A stretch of DNA of 64,000 nt, taken from Pyricularia pennisetigena (lineage: Eukaryota; Ascomycota; Sordariomycetes; Magnaporthales; Pyriculariaceae). The stretch lies in the NCBI RefSeq assembly GCF_004337985.1, contig NC_043743.1, forward strand, positions 2,588,543 to 2,652,542, read 5' to 3'. Shown here in pieces: positions 10,132 through 22,751 of the stretch. The translations under genes and the position numbers were made by a program. The notes under the pieces were generated by a model. It made no database searches, was not told the origin of the DNA, and was given only the letters and a program-made list of their open reading frames with translations. Position 1 is the stretch's first letter. Each line of letters starts with the position of its first letter.

Positions 10132-13100
10132 ATGAGTCACCTACTTTGGAGAGCTTACTGGCAAAACGATGTCGACCGTTTTCGGCGTCTGCTCGCTCCC
10201 AGCGGCCACACCAACCACGCGACATCGCACAGGGCGAGCTTAGGGGGCGGAGCTGGAGGTGGTAGCGGCGGTGCGGGGAGTCCCAATGCTCTGGGCACAT
10301 CTCCTCGCACCGTTGCGACTCCCAACAAGGCCCGCAAGTCCTCGATGCCGTTCGGAGGACCCGGAGGTGGCGCGTCAGGAATCGGAAAGACCGAGGTCAA
10401 CAGCCGGGATTACATGGGACTGACCTTGTTGCTGCGTGCTGCTTCTTCCACGTCCGAGAATGCACTTGCCTTCGTCCGCGCTCTGCTAGATCACCCTGCA
10501 ATCGACATATATGCCCAAGACCCTGAGAGCGGCTGGAATGCCCTGCATCGGGCGCTCTACTACGGCAACATATCAGTCGCGCGCATGCTGCTAGCGAAAG
10601 AGCGCAGGGACATTACCGAAGGCGTGTACAAGACAGGTGGAGCTGCTGCCTCGATCAGTCGCATAGGCCAGCTCATCAAGACCAAGGATCACGAAGGAAA
10701 CAGTCCGTTTGACCTCTTTGCCACCACAATTGGCGATGCAGATCTCGACTGTACTGGCACCATTCCAGATAGTCATGATGCTGGCGAGTCCACTGAGGAT
10801 GGCACTGGATCAGACAGTGAGGATTATCTGGCCCATCAGCCCGCCTCGTTAGTCTTTCTCTCCTTTTGATTAACCCGAATTTTGATGCTCGGGCTTTGTG
10901 AAAATGGAAATTTGGTTCTGACTTTTTGACTTCAGGGGCAATGCCGGACTTCAAGATCTGACAGATGGGGACGAACTGTTTTCATTTGGCAGCAACAAGA
11001 ACATGTCACTTGGCGTGGGTGATGAGTCCGATCGGCAATACCCAGAGAGGCTACACCTCCGCCGTCCGGATCATCTCCTGTACAGGTTCTATGCCCAATA
11101 CTTGGAAAAGGCCGGGCTCGAGCAAACGCAATTCCCGAAACTTGAGGACCTTCCAGCCATGATACTCACCCGCCCCATTATTGTACACAACGTGGTGCTT
11201 TCCAAGTTTCATAGCGCAGTCATCACGACTGATCCTGTATCCAACCTTTACATCTGTGGCGTTGGTCGTGGTGGAAGGCTTGGCCTAAGCGATGATCAGC
11301 GCGTCAGGTTTACATATGTGCCGGTTCAAGGGGCCCTTGCTGACCGGAAAGTCACGCAAGTTGCGCTTGGACAAGACCATACAATGGCAGTCACAGACAA
11401 AGGCGAACTTTGGACATGGGGCTCGAACACTTATTCTCAGCTTGGATATGCCCTTCCGCCTCCAGCAAAGAAGGACGAAGAACCTATGAGTCTGGCACCG
11501 AAACAAGTTTTTGGCGCGTTGAAGAAGGAGGTTGTGATTGGTGTATCTGCCTCTGCTATACACTCTGTTGCCCACACAACTAGCTCGGTATTCTGTTGGG
11601 GCAAAAATTCGGGACAGCTTGCTCTGATGGATGCCGATTCGAGATCATTGGAAGTGCAACAAACGCCACGCAAGGTGGCGGCCTCATTATTCTCGGCTCC
11701 GATAGTCATGGTATCAGCCATAGACAAGGCCACGACGGTTCTTCTCGCCAATCACATAGTTTGCGTCTTCACTAACTATGGATATAACATGATCAAATTC
11801 CCAGAGATCGACCCATTTGCCACATACCACATATCAAATCCTGCAGTGGTGTTAGGCTACGATGCTGCAGCCAGCAAGGGTCAAAGGATTTGTCACATCA
11901 CCTCGGGCGGCGAGACAATCGCAGCGGTCACAGGCCGGGGTGATCTTTTTGTCATGGGCTTGAACCACAACGTCGACGTGAGCTCATCGGCTTCAACAAC
12001 GAATCCTGCCAAGATCAAAGGTTCCGTGAGCCAGCCTCAATGTATCTGGAGGGCATGGAAAGATGGTGTCAAATCCGTCGGGGTTGGTGACCATGGCTCG
12101 GTTATCATCGCCACCAAATCAGGTGCAGTATGGCGGCGAGTCAAGAGGGCAACGGCAAAGGATGCCTATGCTGGTGTAGGGGCCAAGCGAAAGGATTACA
12201 AGTTTCAGCGAGTGCCTTACATCACCAGAGTCGTCACTGTCCGTAGCTCCCCTTCGGGCGCCTTTGCTGCCGTTCGCAGAGACTCGAGCGTAATGAAACA
12301 GTTGGGCGTGGGTCGCCAGGAAATATGGGAAGACCTCGATGCGTTGCTGCCATTGCATGGACTTGTCGCATTGAAGCCCAAGTTTGACAATGCAATGGCG
12401 GTTAAATTACTCCCCAAGAGGTTTTCGGAAGACGACTCGGATACCGGAAGAGCTATTGTGGCGATGCTTCAATCGTCTGACCCGAACGCAGACCTAGCGC
12501 ATCACCTTGAATCGTTGACAAGCAATGATGGGGAAGGAGCAGACATCTGGATATCATCTTCGTCATGTCCAGATCTCAAAATCCCTGTTCACGGCTGGCT
12601 TATGTCTGCCAGGAGCCCGACGATACGCGCCGCTCTCGCTGCATATCGTAGTCGTGGAGCGCACACAATAACAGACTGCCTTGCGGTTGAGGACATGGAA
12701 GGCAGGGCTTGGATACAAATCGAGAGCTTGGAGCTCTCGACACTACTCAATCTTGTCCTGTTCGCCTACACTGACCGCATTGCGCCTGCGTGGAACATTC
12801 GTCAGCCATCCCCAGCTTTGACGCAAGCATCCCGCCAGCAACGCGTCGAACTCATGAAAGTTGCGGCAAGACTTGGTATCGCACCACTCGAGGCAGCAGC
12901 TAGGCTACAAAATGACCCAGGTCGGTCACTGGCAGACGATTTAGGTGCGGCTATCAAAGAGCCTTCATTCTTTGATGACGGTGACGTCCTACTCGAGCTT
13001 GAAGGCGGCGAGGTTGCTGCGCACAGCTCACTGCTCTGTCAACGCTGTCCTTATTTCCAGGGTCTCTACAATGGTCGCTCAGCTGGCATGTGGCTCACGG

Positions 13101-15022
13101 GCAGGCGTGACGGCGTTGCGACCGCCGAGCCTGTCAAAATAGACCTGAAACATTTTGAGCGAGAGCCGTTTGGATATGTTTTGCGATATCTTTACTCGGA
13201 TGTCGGAACAGAGCTTTTTGACGAAGCAGTTGCCGCCAGCTTTGATGACTTTACCGACTTGATAATGGACGTCATGGCAATGGCCAACGAGCTCATGTTG
13301 GATCGCCTCTCGGAAATTTGTCAGAAGGTAATGGGTTGCTTTGTCACCACGAGAACGATAGCTCATCTGCTCAACGAAATCAGTCCTTGCTCTGTCACCA
13401 ACTTTAAAGAAGCTGGCTGGAACTACATTTGCACTCAAATGGAGACAATGCTAGAGAACCATCTGTTGGACGACCTGGAAGAGGATGTTCTCCAGGAGCT
13501 CGACGAGCAGGTCAAGGTCAACCAGGCCAAACACGCCGCCAAGTGTGATCCAGAGCAGCGCCTCCTCGAGACGTACACTGATCTTGCCGCCGATATCGAA
13601 GAAGAAAGGATAGTTAGAGTGAAGGAGATGGCCTACAAGGCCAGCCAAAAAGACGATGATAGGAAGCTCTCTTCGTCGTTCAAGGCCAGAGTGGGAAGCC
13701 TCGACGATGGAACCACGGCAACATCAACACCGGACAAGGGAAAGAAGAAGTCGGCACACAACGAGCCTTTCAGTCCATCGTTGAGGCCAAAAGCATCCGC
13801 AGCAGACCTCATGTTCGCTATGGACGAAGATGATGACGGAGTACTGAGCCCCAACAGTAAGCAGCAGCAGCAGCAGCAGCAGTCAAGTATCAGCAGATCT
13901 GAAGACCCATCGATGGCTTCAACCCCAAGGCGACCAGCAGCCGACAGATCTTCCTCGAGCATCCATACACCAGCCGGGCGGGTCGATATTCCTGTTTCGT
14001 CAAGCCCGATGAATGCTGGTCCATTGGCCAAGACTGGAAGCCCATGGCAGCAAAAGGCACTGGTTACATCCAAGCTGGATCTCCGTGATATAATGAGTGA
14101 AGATTCCAAGAATACAACTTCAGCCTTATCTGCAGGGCTGGCAGCTCAGAAGCAGAAAGAGACGAATATGAAACCTGCTACAGCGAATGTGTCTCAACCG
14201 CAGAAAATGTCACAGAAAGAACGCAAGAAGCAGCAGCAGATGCAAGCTGCCTTGCTCGCCCAGGAGGCCAATCAACCCAACAAAATCCCATGGGAAGCAG
14301 TTCCAGGCCAGAAAGACAAAGGTTCTCCGTGGAAGCCCACACCAGCAACAACCAAAGTCAGCTTGAAAGATGTGACCGCAGCGGCTAAGCAAACGCCACC
14401 AGCATCTGCAGCAGCCTCCATCGCCAAACCGCTCCTTGCCGCGGAGTCGTCGCCCAAGCCAGCCCACCGCCGCACGGCCTCCCCCGACACCCGATTTGCC
14501 GGCCAGTCGCGAACACCCAAGGGTCTAGAAGCCCGGTCGCCGCAGCCATCGTCCTCACCTCTCGTCCCGCATTCCAAGTCTTATATGAAACAACACAAAA
14601 ACCAGAAAGCAGAGCCGACGCTGGGTCTTAGCATGGCGGACATCATCGGGCAGCAACGTCGCGAGCAAGAACTTGTCAAGGAAGCCGTGGCCAAACGCAG
14701 CCTCCAGGAGATCCAGCAGGAGCAGGAGTTCCAATCGTGGTGGGATCAAGAAAGCCAACGAATCCAGGAAGAGGAACGACGAAGGGCCGCTGTCTTGGCC
14801 GCCCGTGAAAAGAGCACGAACGGTGAAGGGTCGTCGGAGGGCGCAAGAGGAGGTCGTGGTCGCCGAGGAGGTCGGTCCGGTGGCAAAACTCGTGGAGGTC
14901 CTGCAGCGGCACCGGCCGGGGGCGTATCGTCGCCTGCGGCAGGTTCTGCCACCGATCAAAAGGCGCCTGGCAGGAGGTCAAGAGGAAGACCCCGGGGAAG
15001 AGGCGATAGTACAAAAGCTTGA
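10132..15022 (+). CDS. ankyrin/RCC1/BTB protein resembling IBTK
   Basis: Exons 10132-10847 and 10936-15022 (intron 10848-10935, GTTAGT...CAG) encode 1600 residues. Order of domains: Gly-rich linker; ankyrin repeats near 90-160 (DYMGLTLLLRAA, SGWNALHRALYYGNISVARMLL); RCC1 repeats from about 250 to 500 (FSFGSNKNMSLGVGD, GELWTWGSNTYSQLG); a first BTB near 770-880; a second BTB near 915-1060 (DVLLELEGGEVAAHSSLLCQR). A disordered tail follows with a Q7 run, repeated SPW[KQ] motifs, a helical SWWDQES segment and a C-terminal RGG/RGR tract. Ankyrin-RCC1-BTB is the architecture of the IBTK family, proposed substrate adaptors for cullin-3 ubiquitin ligases. The CUL3 role is inferred from the family. 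The basic RGG tail suggests RNA or nucleolar association. Confidence 0.9.
13862..13882 (+). repeat. (CAG)7 run encoding polyglutamine in the IBTK-like tail
   Basis: Seven consecutive CAG codons within the disordered region of the IBTK-like protein; likely length-variable. Confidence 0.9.
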
Positions 15023-15680
15023 TTCTTTTATTGTTTGGGAGCCGTTACACTAGGTATATTTGGCGGCGGGGCTAGAAATTACCAGAGTGGGTAGGCTGCG
15101 TTGCAGGTTTCGTTACTTGTTGTTCTTGATGGCCGTTTAACTACGCATACCCCCCATCCTGAAAAGCTCGTACATCTTGTATAGTTAGATTGTTTGGCAT
15201 ACATAGAGACTGGATCCGTCAAATGATGGGTGGCTGCGCTTGAGATCTGCCCAAGGTCAGACCATGCAGTGTTTACTGCCGGCTAACGAGCGGTCACCTT
15301 CACCTTTTTGAAACCCATCCAGTAACAACAGTATTGAACAAAAGACAAGTATAGTCACCGAAAGCTGCAGCACTGCCTTTGGTCACCAGCCGCTCCGCAA
15401 CCCAAGGCTGCCGGGACTGTCTAAAGACAGGCAATAACCTGGTTTCTTGGTTGAGAAACGGAGCTACAAGAGGGGGCGAATGCGGTTGAGCTCTTTAGCT
15501 GGTTGATACAATCATGAATGTTTTGTTCACGGTACGTTGTAATTGCTAACATTAGGATCTCAAACTAGCCAACACGCCAGATACCTAATAACTAAACAGG
15601 AGTCACCTCGTACCCCATTCTCCAAGGTAGATGAAGAAACGAGGCCTCTAGACGCTTCAATCCTTCTCATCATTAATACA
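15023..15680. other. intergenic, convergent 3' ends
   Basis: Shared 3' flank of the IBTK-like (+) and HSE1 (-) genes. No coding or RNA signal seen. Confidence 0.5.
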
Positions 15681-18243
15681 CTAGTAGTTCGCGCTACCTC
15701 CAGGTTGCCTGTAATAATCAGCAGGGACACTCGGCGCACTTGGCGCGCTCGGCCCCGATGATCCAGGTGGCACGTATGCCTTATACTGCGGCTGCTCACC
15801 GGGGGAGCTGGGCCGCGGGCCTGGCGGTGCCGAAGGCGCACCCGGTGCCATGCGGCTGGGCAACGAGAAACGCGAGTCAGCTGCTCCTGGCGGACCACCA
15901 TAGACTGGGGAGTGGACTCGCTGAGAGCCCGGAACCGGGGGCGGCGGTGCAGCGGAGGTGGGCTGTGGCGGGGCAGTGCTGATGGCGTCCGAAGAGTCAT
16001 TGTAGCCCTGGCCCGAATACATGCCCCCTTGCTGCGGTTGCGAGTTGGCCGGTTGCGAAGGAGGTTGGTTCTGGTAGCTGTTATACTGATACGGCTGCTG
16101 TTGGCCACCTGCATGGTTCAGAGGAGCAGGAGCGGCTGACGGTGTACCGTAGCGCTCTTCCGTTGAGTAAGCTGACGGGGCGAAGGGGGCGTTGGAGCCC
16201 AGGGGGTTAGGGTGGGGGTGCGAGGCTACTGGGGAATCGTATGCCGAAGTCGAAAGCTCTTGAGGGTTGCCATAGGATCCTTGTTGGGCTGGTGGCTGCG
16301 AGTATGCCGCATAAGGAGCGCTTGTAGGTGGCGGGGAGGATGGCTGCTGAGTTTGAAGACGCGCTGGCTGCTTCCCTGCCGAGGGGATGCGTTGGCCTTG
16401 ATCCCTTGGAGGAAAGTTCTGGTTGGGGTGCGCACCACCCTGCGACGGAACCTCAGCACCTACTACATAGAATGGTGCTTGAGTGCCTCCGGGGCCAGGG
16501 GTTCCACCCGGACGCTGCAGGTGCGGTGAAGGTGAAGAAGGGGGATACTGGTCTATAGGGGAGTAAGACATATTCAGCTTAAGTTCTTACTCGGATTTTA
16601 GACGGCTGACTTGTAAAGTATGCTGCTCGCTTACCTGGGTGAGGACCTGGAGGATAAAATCTCTGTGGGTCTTGCTGTGGCGGACCTTGGGGAGGGTAAG
16701 GCGCCTGGTTTCCACCGTATCCTTGAGGACGGACTGCATATTGGTGGTAGCTAGGCTGAGGCGGGTGTGACATTGAGGTTTCTAAAAGCGCCTCATAATC
16801 CCGCCGTGCTTTGATGAATTTCTCATTGAGTTGCGTGAAATCGTCTTGAATATGATATGTCAGTCTGGAACCTTGCAGGGTTAATCGGGTTTCTTTGATT
16901 TCCGGACCTACCTTTCTTCTGAGAATACTTCTCTATAAGTTTGATCAGTTTGGGACGGATCGCCGACGTCTGCTGGTACAGCTTCTGAAAATAGTAGCAA
17001 GCTCAAGGTTAGTATTTGCGACCTGTCATGTACATAGTCAGCGGTATTACTCACGGCAATTTCCTCACTGTCCTCGTCCTTGGAGGATGTGCTCAGGAGC
17101 GTCAGTAGCTTCTCGACGTTCTTGATCTCGGAAAAGACCTCGGCCTCCATTTGCGCCTCCCGCTGCAGTTCGTCTGGCGTCGGGTCCGCCAGCTTCTCGA
17201 CGTAATTAAGGGGAAATATACCCGTCTTGCCCTTGAGCGAACCGCGCCACCAATCCTTGTATACAGACTCGAGGACCGCAATGACATCGCCCTTTTTGAA
17301 CTCTAGCTCGCCGTCTTCCGACGGTACAAAGTCGTACAGCGCCCTCACCCTTGAGACGGTCGCTGCCGTGGTCCCTGTGCCAGTCGGCTGTAGCGGCACC
17401 GCAGCAGCCCCAGCGCCTGCACCTGCATTGGCACCCTGGCCGCTTGGTGTCCCGCCCTGCTCCGCAGCCGACGAGGATGATGGGACGGCAGCTCCTGAGG
17501 GCCCAGCTGGAGTCTGCTGTTTCTTGCGCTCCTCCTCTTGCAGCGACAGCTTGAGGGCTATTTGCAGTTCTTCCTCCTCTTTCTGGCGGTCTATGTCGGT
17601 GAGCGAGTTCTTCTGCGGCGCAGAGGGTGGCTGCAGTTGGGGGTTCGTCTGCTTCAGCCTATAGTAGGCGTCATACATGATGCCGAGGTCGGCGTCGTCC
17701 TTGAACATGTCGGACCACTCCTTGGTGCGCTCCAGTATCTTGGCCTTGACCTGGTTGTGCGTGTTGCGTTCGTTGGCGAGCTTGAGCAGCGCCTCGGTGA
17801 AGGCGCGCGACGCCAGCTCACGGTGCATGGGCTTGCCGCAGTTTTGGCTGAGGGCGTTGGCGACCTGGTCGTGTGGGTGAGTTGCAAGTCAGTCAGCAGT
17901 GTACGATTTCAAAAAGCTGCGCGCTCTCCCTCCGGTGGACAAAAGCTACAAACCTCTAGGGTATACAGCTGCACATTGGCATTTCGGTGTGCAAGTCGTC
18001 TTATCAGGGCCTGAACAGCCTCCTTTGCTCCGTTGTCATCACCGGCCACTCGGTCGCAAACCTCCATGATGGCACCCCAGTCTTCCGAGGTCAGATTCTC
18101 ATCCGTCGCCTTGGCTATAACACAAAATGTGCTCCATTATTAGTATTACACCTGATTAAGTCGCCCCCAGGAACTAGGTTGTCGACGCGAGTATGCATAC
18201 CGATGGCCGTATCGTACGGCGTTGTCGCCTGTGCTCGGAACAT
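15681..18243 (-). CDS. HSE1: HSE1 (STAM), ESCRT-0 subunit, class E vacuolar sorting protein
   Basis: Six exons: 18243-18201, 18114-17954, 17864-17055, 16984-16912, 16844-16635, 16552-15681; 722 residues. The N-terminal VHS domain (about 1-145) starts FRAQATTPYDTAI and includes LTSEDWGAIMEVCDRV and NVQLYTLE. A UIM follows near 163-182 (EEELQIALKLSLQEEE), then an SH3 near 239-291 (ALYDF ... DWWRGSL ... GIFPLNYVE). A GAT-like coiled coil spans the exon 3-5 joins (EIKNVEKLL ... IRPKLIKLIEKYSQKK). The tail is Pro/Gln/Tyr-rich. HSE1 binds Vps27 and ubiquitinated cargo on endosomes. The last intron must end at CCTATAG (16553) rather than at an earlier AG to keep the tail in frame (HPDQYPPSSP). Confidence 0.95.
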
Positions 18244-19732
18244 GACGGGCGACTATGAGCGTGGTGACAACAGTTGTCGTTCTTCTATATGGCGAAAGTG
18301 ATTTCAATGGCGCCTATATTGTTGTGGTCCTGGAACCGTGATGGCTTCCTCTGCGTAATCTCGCCGACAGTAGTGCTTCCTAATGTCGTTTGCTGTGATG
18401 TAACTCGCTAGGTTTTGGCAGTTGATGTTGGCAGCTGATTGAGTTGATGGGAGGGGATGCCAAGGTCGGCAAGGTAGGTAGATAGCTGCGAAATCGAACC
18501 GAGCTCGCCCGAATAGTTAGAATCAGTCAAAGAACTTTGTTGTGTATTTTGCACAACTTTGTGAATGAGCAAAAAGATGCGCCTCGAGATTACAACCCGT
18601 TGAACTCGGTGGGATTCGGACAGGAAAAAGTTGTTGGTTTCGGTCTGGTTCTAACGATGTGGACATGACTTTCCCCGGCCTGGTAATTGCTCCTCCCCCC
18701 ATGAGGCCCAGCGCCAAGCCGTAGCTGGCGGCGTCATCAGTCTTGCAATTCGAGCAGGGGTTGGCACAACCTCGAACGCCTCAATGTCATCTGCGCCACA
18801 CCCGAACCCCACCATGACCCTGAGAACGCGTCACGGTCCTCGCAACACATGCGATATGGTCTTAACAGGTTTTCAGCTGGTAAATAGATTTCGTGAGCTC
18901 CAGCTAGCTTCGAGCCTACTAACCGTGCTTCAGAAATTGATGTGGTTAGATCATTTCTTGTCTCTCAGTCCAGACTAGACTAGATATACAAACATAATAT
19001 AATCCACCTCGGGTATGTCTTCGAATGATGAAATAGATACCAAGATGGAAACTGCTCCTTGCCTCAACCCAAGCTTGAATCTACTTACTCCGTGTGTCAT
19101 CTTGTATCCTGGACATACTTTTACTTTAGTACTTGCCTCGGGTCCTTTTTTCATCTTAAACCAAAACTGTCAGCTGGATGGATAACCGCTTGACAGAAAT
19201 AGATGCCAAAACTTTCATCACATCAGCACAACCCCGTAAAGATAGGACGGGATGGAATGTCTCCATACACAGCCGAGGCTCGAATAATTGAGTGAAGGTC
19301 AATTTTTTGGGTCTTTGCCCACTTCCGCAGATTTCGCAGTCTAGATGTCGTCTACAGGAGCGATATATGTCCCGGCCTTGTGTCTTTAACAAACTCTCAT
19401 CACAGTGGCACCAGCTTCTCGAGCACAGGGCCATATTATCTCTTGCTCCATTCGCAGTCCCTCATCACTCAGAGTAGACACTATGCCGTTGCCTCAGACA
19501 AAGTACCAATGGTCAAGCCCCAAGAGCATCAGGCCATTAAACAATCATGAAAAACAATCGGCCACCCAAACACCATGGCTAATACACGCAAGAGAGCAGC
19601 AAGCAACGGCCCAGTGGCAAAAGTTCTCGCAGGCTACCCAGGGTCTGTCCTGGTGCTGTACGACCCAGGAGTAAGATTTTGTCTTGCAGAAACTTCTGCC
19701 AAGACCATCTTGCAATAAAGCAGCATTGTACA
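18244..19732. other. intergenic between HSE1 start and ATG13 stop
   Basis: About 1.5 kb, covering the HSE1 promoter and ATG13 3' UTR. It contains AGGTAGGTAGATAG (18472-18485), about 230 nt upstream of the HSE1 start, and AGACTAGACTAGAT (18972-18985). No gene recognised. Confidence 0.5.
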
Positions 19733-22700
19733 TCACCAGCCTCGCCTTGTGATTCCACGAGCTTCATAACGACCACCTCGGATCTTCTCCCCAGACTCGA
19801 TGGCACTGCTTCCTTCACCGCCTGACCGGGCCTCGTCCAGACTAGTCCGCCCCTGGCCATGCCGTTCAATCTCCGACATGGTGAACATGAATGGCTCGTC
19901 GTCCGCCTCGGCACTATCGCCTGCACCCCGCGAGCCACTACCGCCATACCGCCCGCCCGCGTTGGATCCCGAAAAGCTCCCCCGCGATGAATGCGGAGGA
20001 GTGAGGCGCTGCTGTTGCGGTTGCTGCTGCTGTCCCCTGCCCAGACTGCCAGTGAACCTAGGCTTCCATGACGACCCTGAAGACGCCCCGCCCGAGATCA
20101 ATGCTGGAGAAGGGTTCTTTTCGTCTGGGTCTGTTGACATGGACGACGAGCGTGGCGCACCCACAGGTCTAACGTCTGCTGATCGGAGAGATGCGCTATT
20201 GCCGGAGCTCCTTGAGCCCCTGGAAAGCCCGAGGCCCGTCAGCCTCGTAGGCTCTCGGCCGTCGGCGCCAAGACTGATGCTCCGGTTACCAGCAAAGGGC
20301 AAGTCAGGTACGGGCTCTTCGTTGTCGAGCAAAGCTCGGTGCTGGTGTGCAACAGAACTGGATCGACGATTTGCTGTCTGCAGCACGCGGGGAGATAGAG
20401 GAATATCGATTGCCGTTGTGCCCTCTCGCCTGGCTGTTGAAGCTTCCACACCCAAGTCATGATCGTCTTCTGCCGCTGCCCTGTCCGCTATTTCCTGAGC
20501 CTGAGTGTGATGCTCGATAATAGCGGCTTCGCTCAGTCTGGACGGAACAGCTGGTGTATGGGGCGTGTGGGGTGATAATGGCTTGGGCGATGAGGATGGC
20601 GACATGGACGAAGGCCCCAGCAAGGGCACACCTGACAATTGACGATTAGACGCGCTTGGGGATGGCTGAAGATTAATTGACGAAGTCATGGACTCTGTCA
20701 AAGCGTTGTTGCTCTCCCTCATCATGTGGAACTTGGATAGCTGGGCCACCGTCCTCTTAGTGGCCGCCTCAGTCGTCTTCGACGTCGGCTCAAAGCTCTG
20801 GAGCGTCCTTTTGCTGTCTAAAATCTTCAAAAACTCCGAAATGTTCTCGTCGTCTGTCTGAACCGATCCCGAGCTCGTTCCTGTGGCCTCGGCCAAAAAC
20901 CCCGAGCCGGGCTGAACCGACGACGACAGGCTCTGCTTTCCGCTGCTGCCTTGGTCATCGTCGGCCCTGTTTGCGCCGCTATATGAAGGTTTGCCTCTTC
21001 GATGGGTGAAGCTGCTGCTGTATCGGCTGGTGGGCTTCGGCGATGCACTGCCTGCAATATCTACCGGCGGCCCACCTCGAAGTGAGGCCGCCATGCCTGA
21101 CGTCAGTGAGTTGCGCTGTCTCGCAGCATGAAGTGCGGCCGACTGTCTTGCCAAGGAACTAGGCGAGGCGGGTAAGTCGAGGTCCTGAAGCCTCGGTGAA
21201 CCGGAGAGCGAGCCTGCTTTGAACGGCTGAAACGACACCGAGGTGCGTCGTACTATGCCGTCCGTCCCTCTTATGGAAGGCCGACTCAGCGAGGACTGGC
21301 CGGCAATCGGTAGTGAGTGTGGAGGGTCCGGTCCAACGCTCGCAGGCGCTGAACTGGCGGGCGAATCAGTATCAGAGCCGGCAGGCCGGACTGCCTTGAG
21401 GGCGGACAAAGGGCTGGTGCCCAAAGCACCTGCCCCATGGAAGGTCGATAAACTTCCATATGTTTGCTGCTCTGGCTGCTCCGCCTGCTTCCCATGTCGA
21501 CGTGGAATCGCAATACCTGTTTCCGTAAAGGAGTCTCTGCGACCGGAATGCCTCTGCGGCAGTGTGGGCTGGAACAAGTTGTCATCGTGTGCCATGAAAC
21601 GAGAACCTGCTGTGACATCAGTGTCGTCGACGCGAAAATTGCGCTCGTTCCGGGATGTGACCGAGGCGTAAAACCTCCCGACTGGGACCTCAAGATCACC
21701 AAAAACGTAGTCGGTCACAGCATCCCGCCCATCGTGCTGTGGACTCAGGGGCTGTCGTAGCAGGTCGACACCGGCAGTATCTGGCTCTTTGAAGACGAAG
21801 CGGCAGTGCAGTTGCAAAGCCGAATGGCCGCCTCTCGCCGTAGACGGCTGCTTTTGCAGGACCTTCCATGTGGCCACCAATCTCAACATGCTAAACAGTG
21901 ACCTGAAGAAGACTATGGCCCTCTTATATATTGTGGGCAGCACGGGGCCAAAGTCGGGGATGTCGTCAGGGTTCTGACTGTACTTCAGTTCGATCTTCCA
22001 TCTTTCAAGGACGACCTCAGTGTTTCGTTTGCGAGACCTACTGGAAGAGCTGACGTCGCTGGAGGAGTCACTGGAATTGAGGGCTTCCAGGACGTCATAC
22101 ATCTTACCGTTCTCACCGACGACAACCAAGCTTTGTGTAGGGGACAGACATGATGCGTCTAGATAAGTCTCGATGATCATGGGCGGCGGCTTGTTTTCAA
22201 AGCTGCCGCAGGTCCTCCATATCCTCAGATCCTCCCTGAAGTCATCCATCTCATCTGTCTCTATTTGAAACTACCAACGCGAAGGAGTGTTAGTCGAATA
22301 TAGACTGTACATAATGGCGAAGCTGATGGGACAAGTAAGACGAGCTCACCCATTTGTTCGTCTTGCTTGTGCCTCTGCCTGAAGCGGCTGCAATTATTGG
22401 AGTAGTGTTGAGTCTGGCCTGGATGATTAGGACGGCGGCTTTGTTATAGAAATTCTGGCAAACAATTCGTGTAAGTTTATATTGTGCAATGACCACACAG
22501 GTCGAAAGTATAGGCTTGATATTGCGCACCTGAACTATTTGGTCCAGTTTCTTGACTGAGTCCCGACTGGGGCCAGACGCCGAGTCGCCCATCTCGACGC
22601 CAGAGATATCGGGACCGGTTGCACTTGAGCTGGCTCGGGACCGAGAGCTTGTCCCTGAAGCGTCCCTAGAGTTGTTCGTCCTGGTTGGGTTTGTCTGTGG

Positions 22701-22751
22701 AGAGTTTGCGGGTGAGGAGGACCTCGGAGGATAGCGGGACTGTTGATGCAT
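19733..22751 (-). CDS. ATG13: ATG13, regulatory subunit of the Atg1 autophagy kinase complex
   Basis: Three exons: 22751-22530, 22454-22350, 22270-19733; 954 residues, the usual size for filamentous fungi. Introns are 22455-22529 (GTGCGC...CAG) and 22271-22349 (GTGAGC...TAG). A Ser/Pro-rich leader of about 65 residues precedes the HORMA domain (about 66-280). That domain contains KKLDQIVQNFYNKAAVLIIQAR, then TNKWFQIETDEMDDFREDLRIWR and PMIIETYLD, typical of Atg13. The rest is a long disordered Ser-rich region that in the family carries the TOR/PKA phosphosites and the Atg1- and Atg17-binding motifs. It acts at the phagophore assembly site. The HORMA residues make the call strong. Confidence 0.95.
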
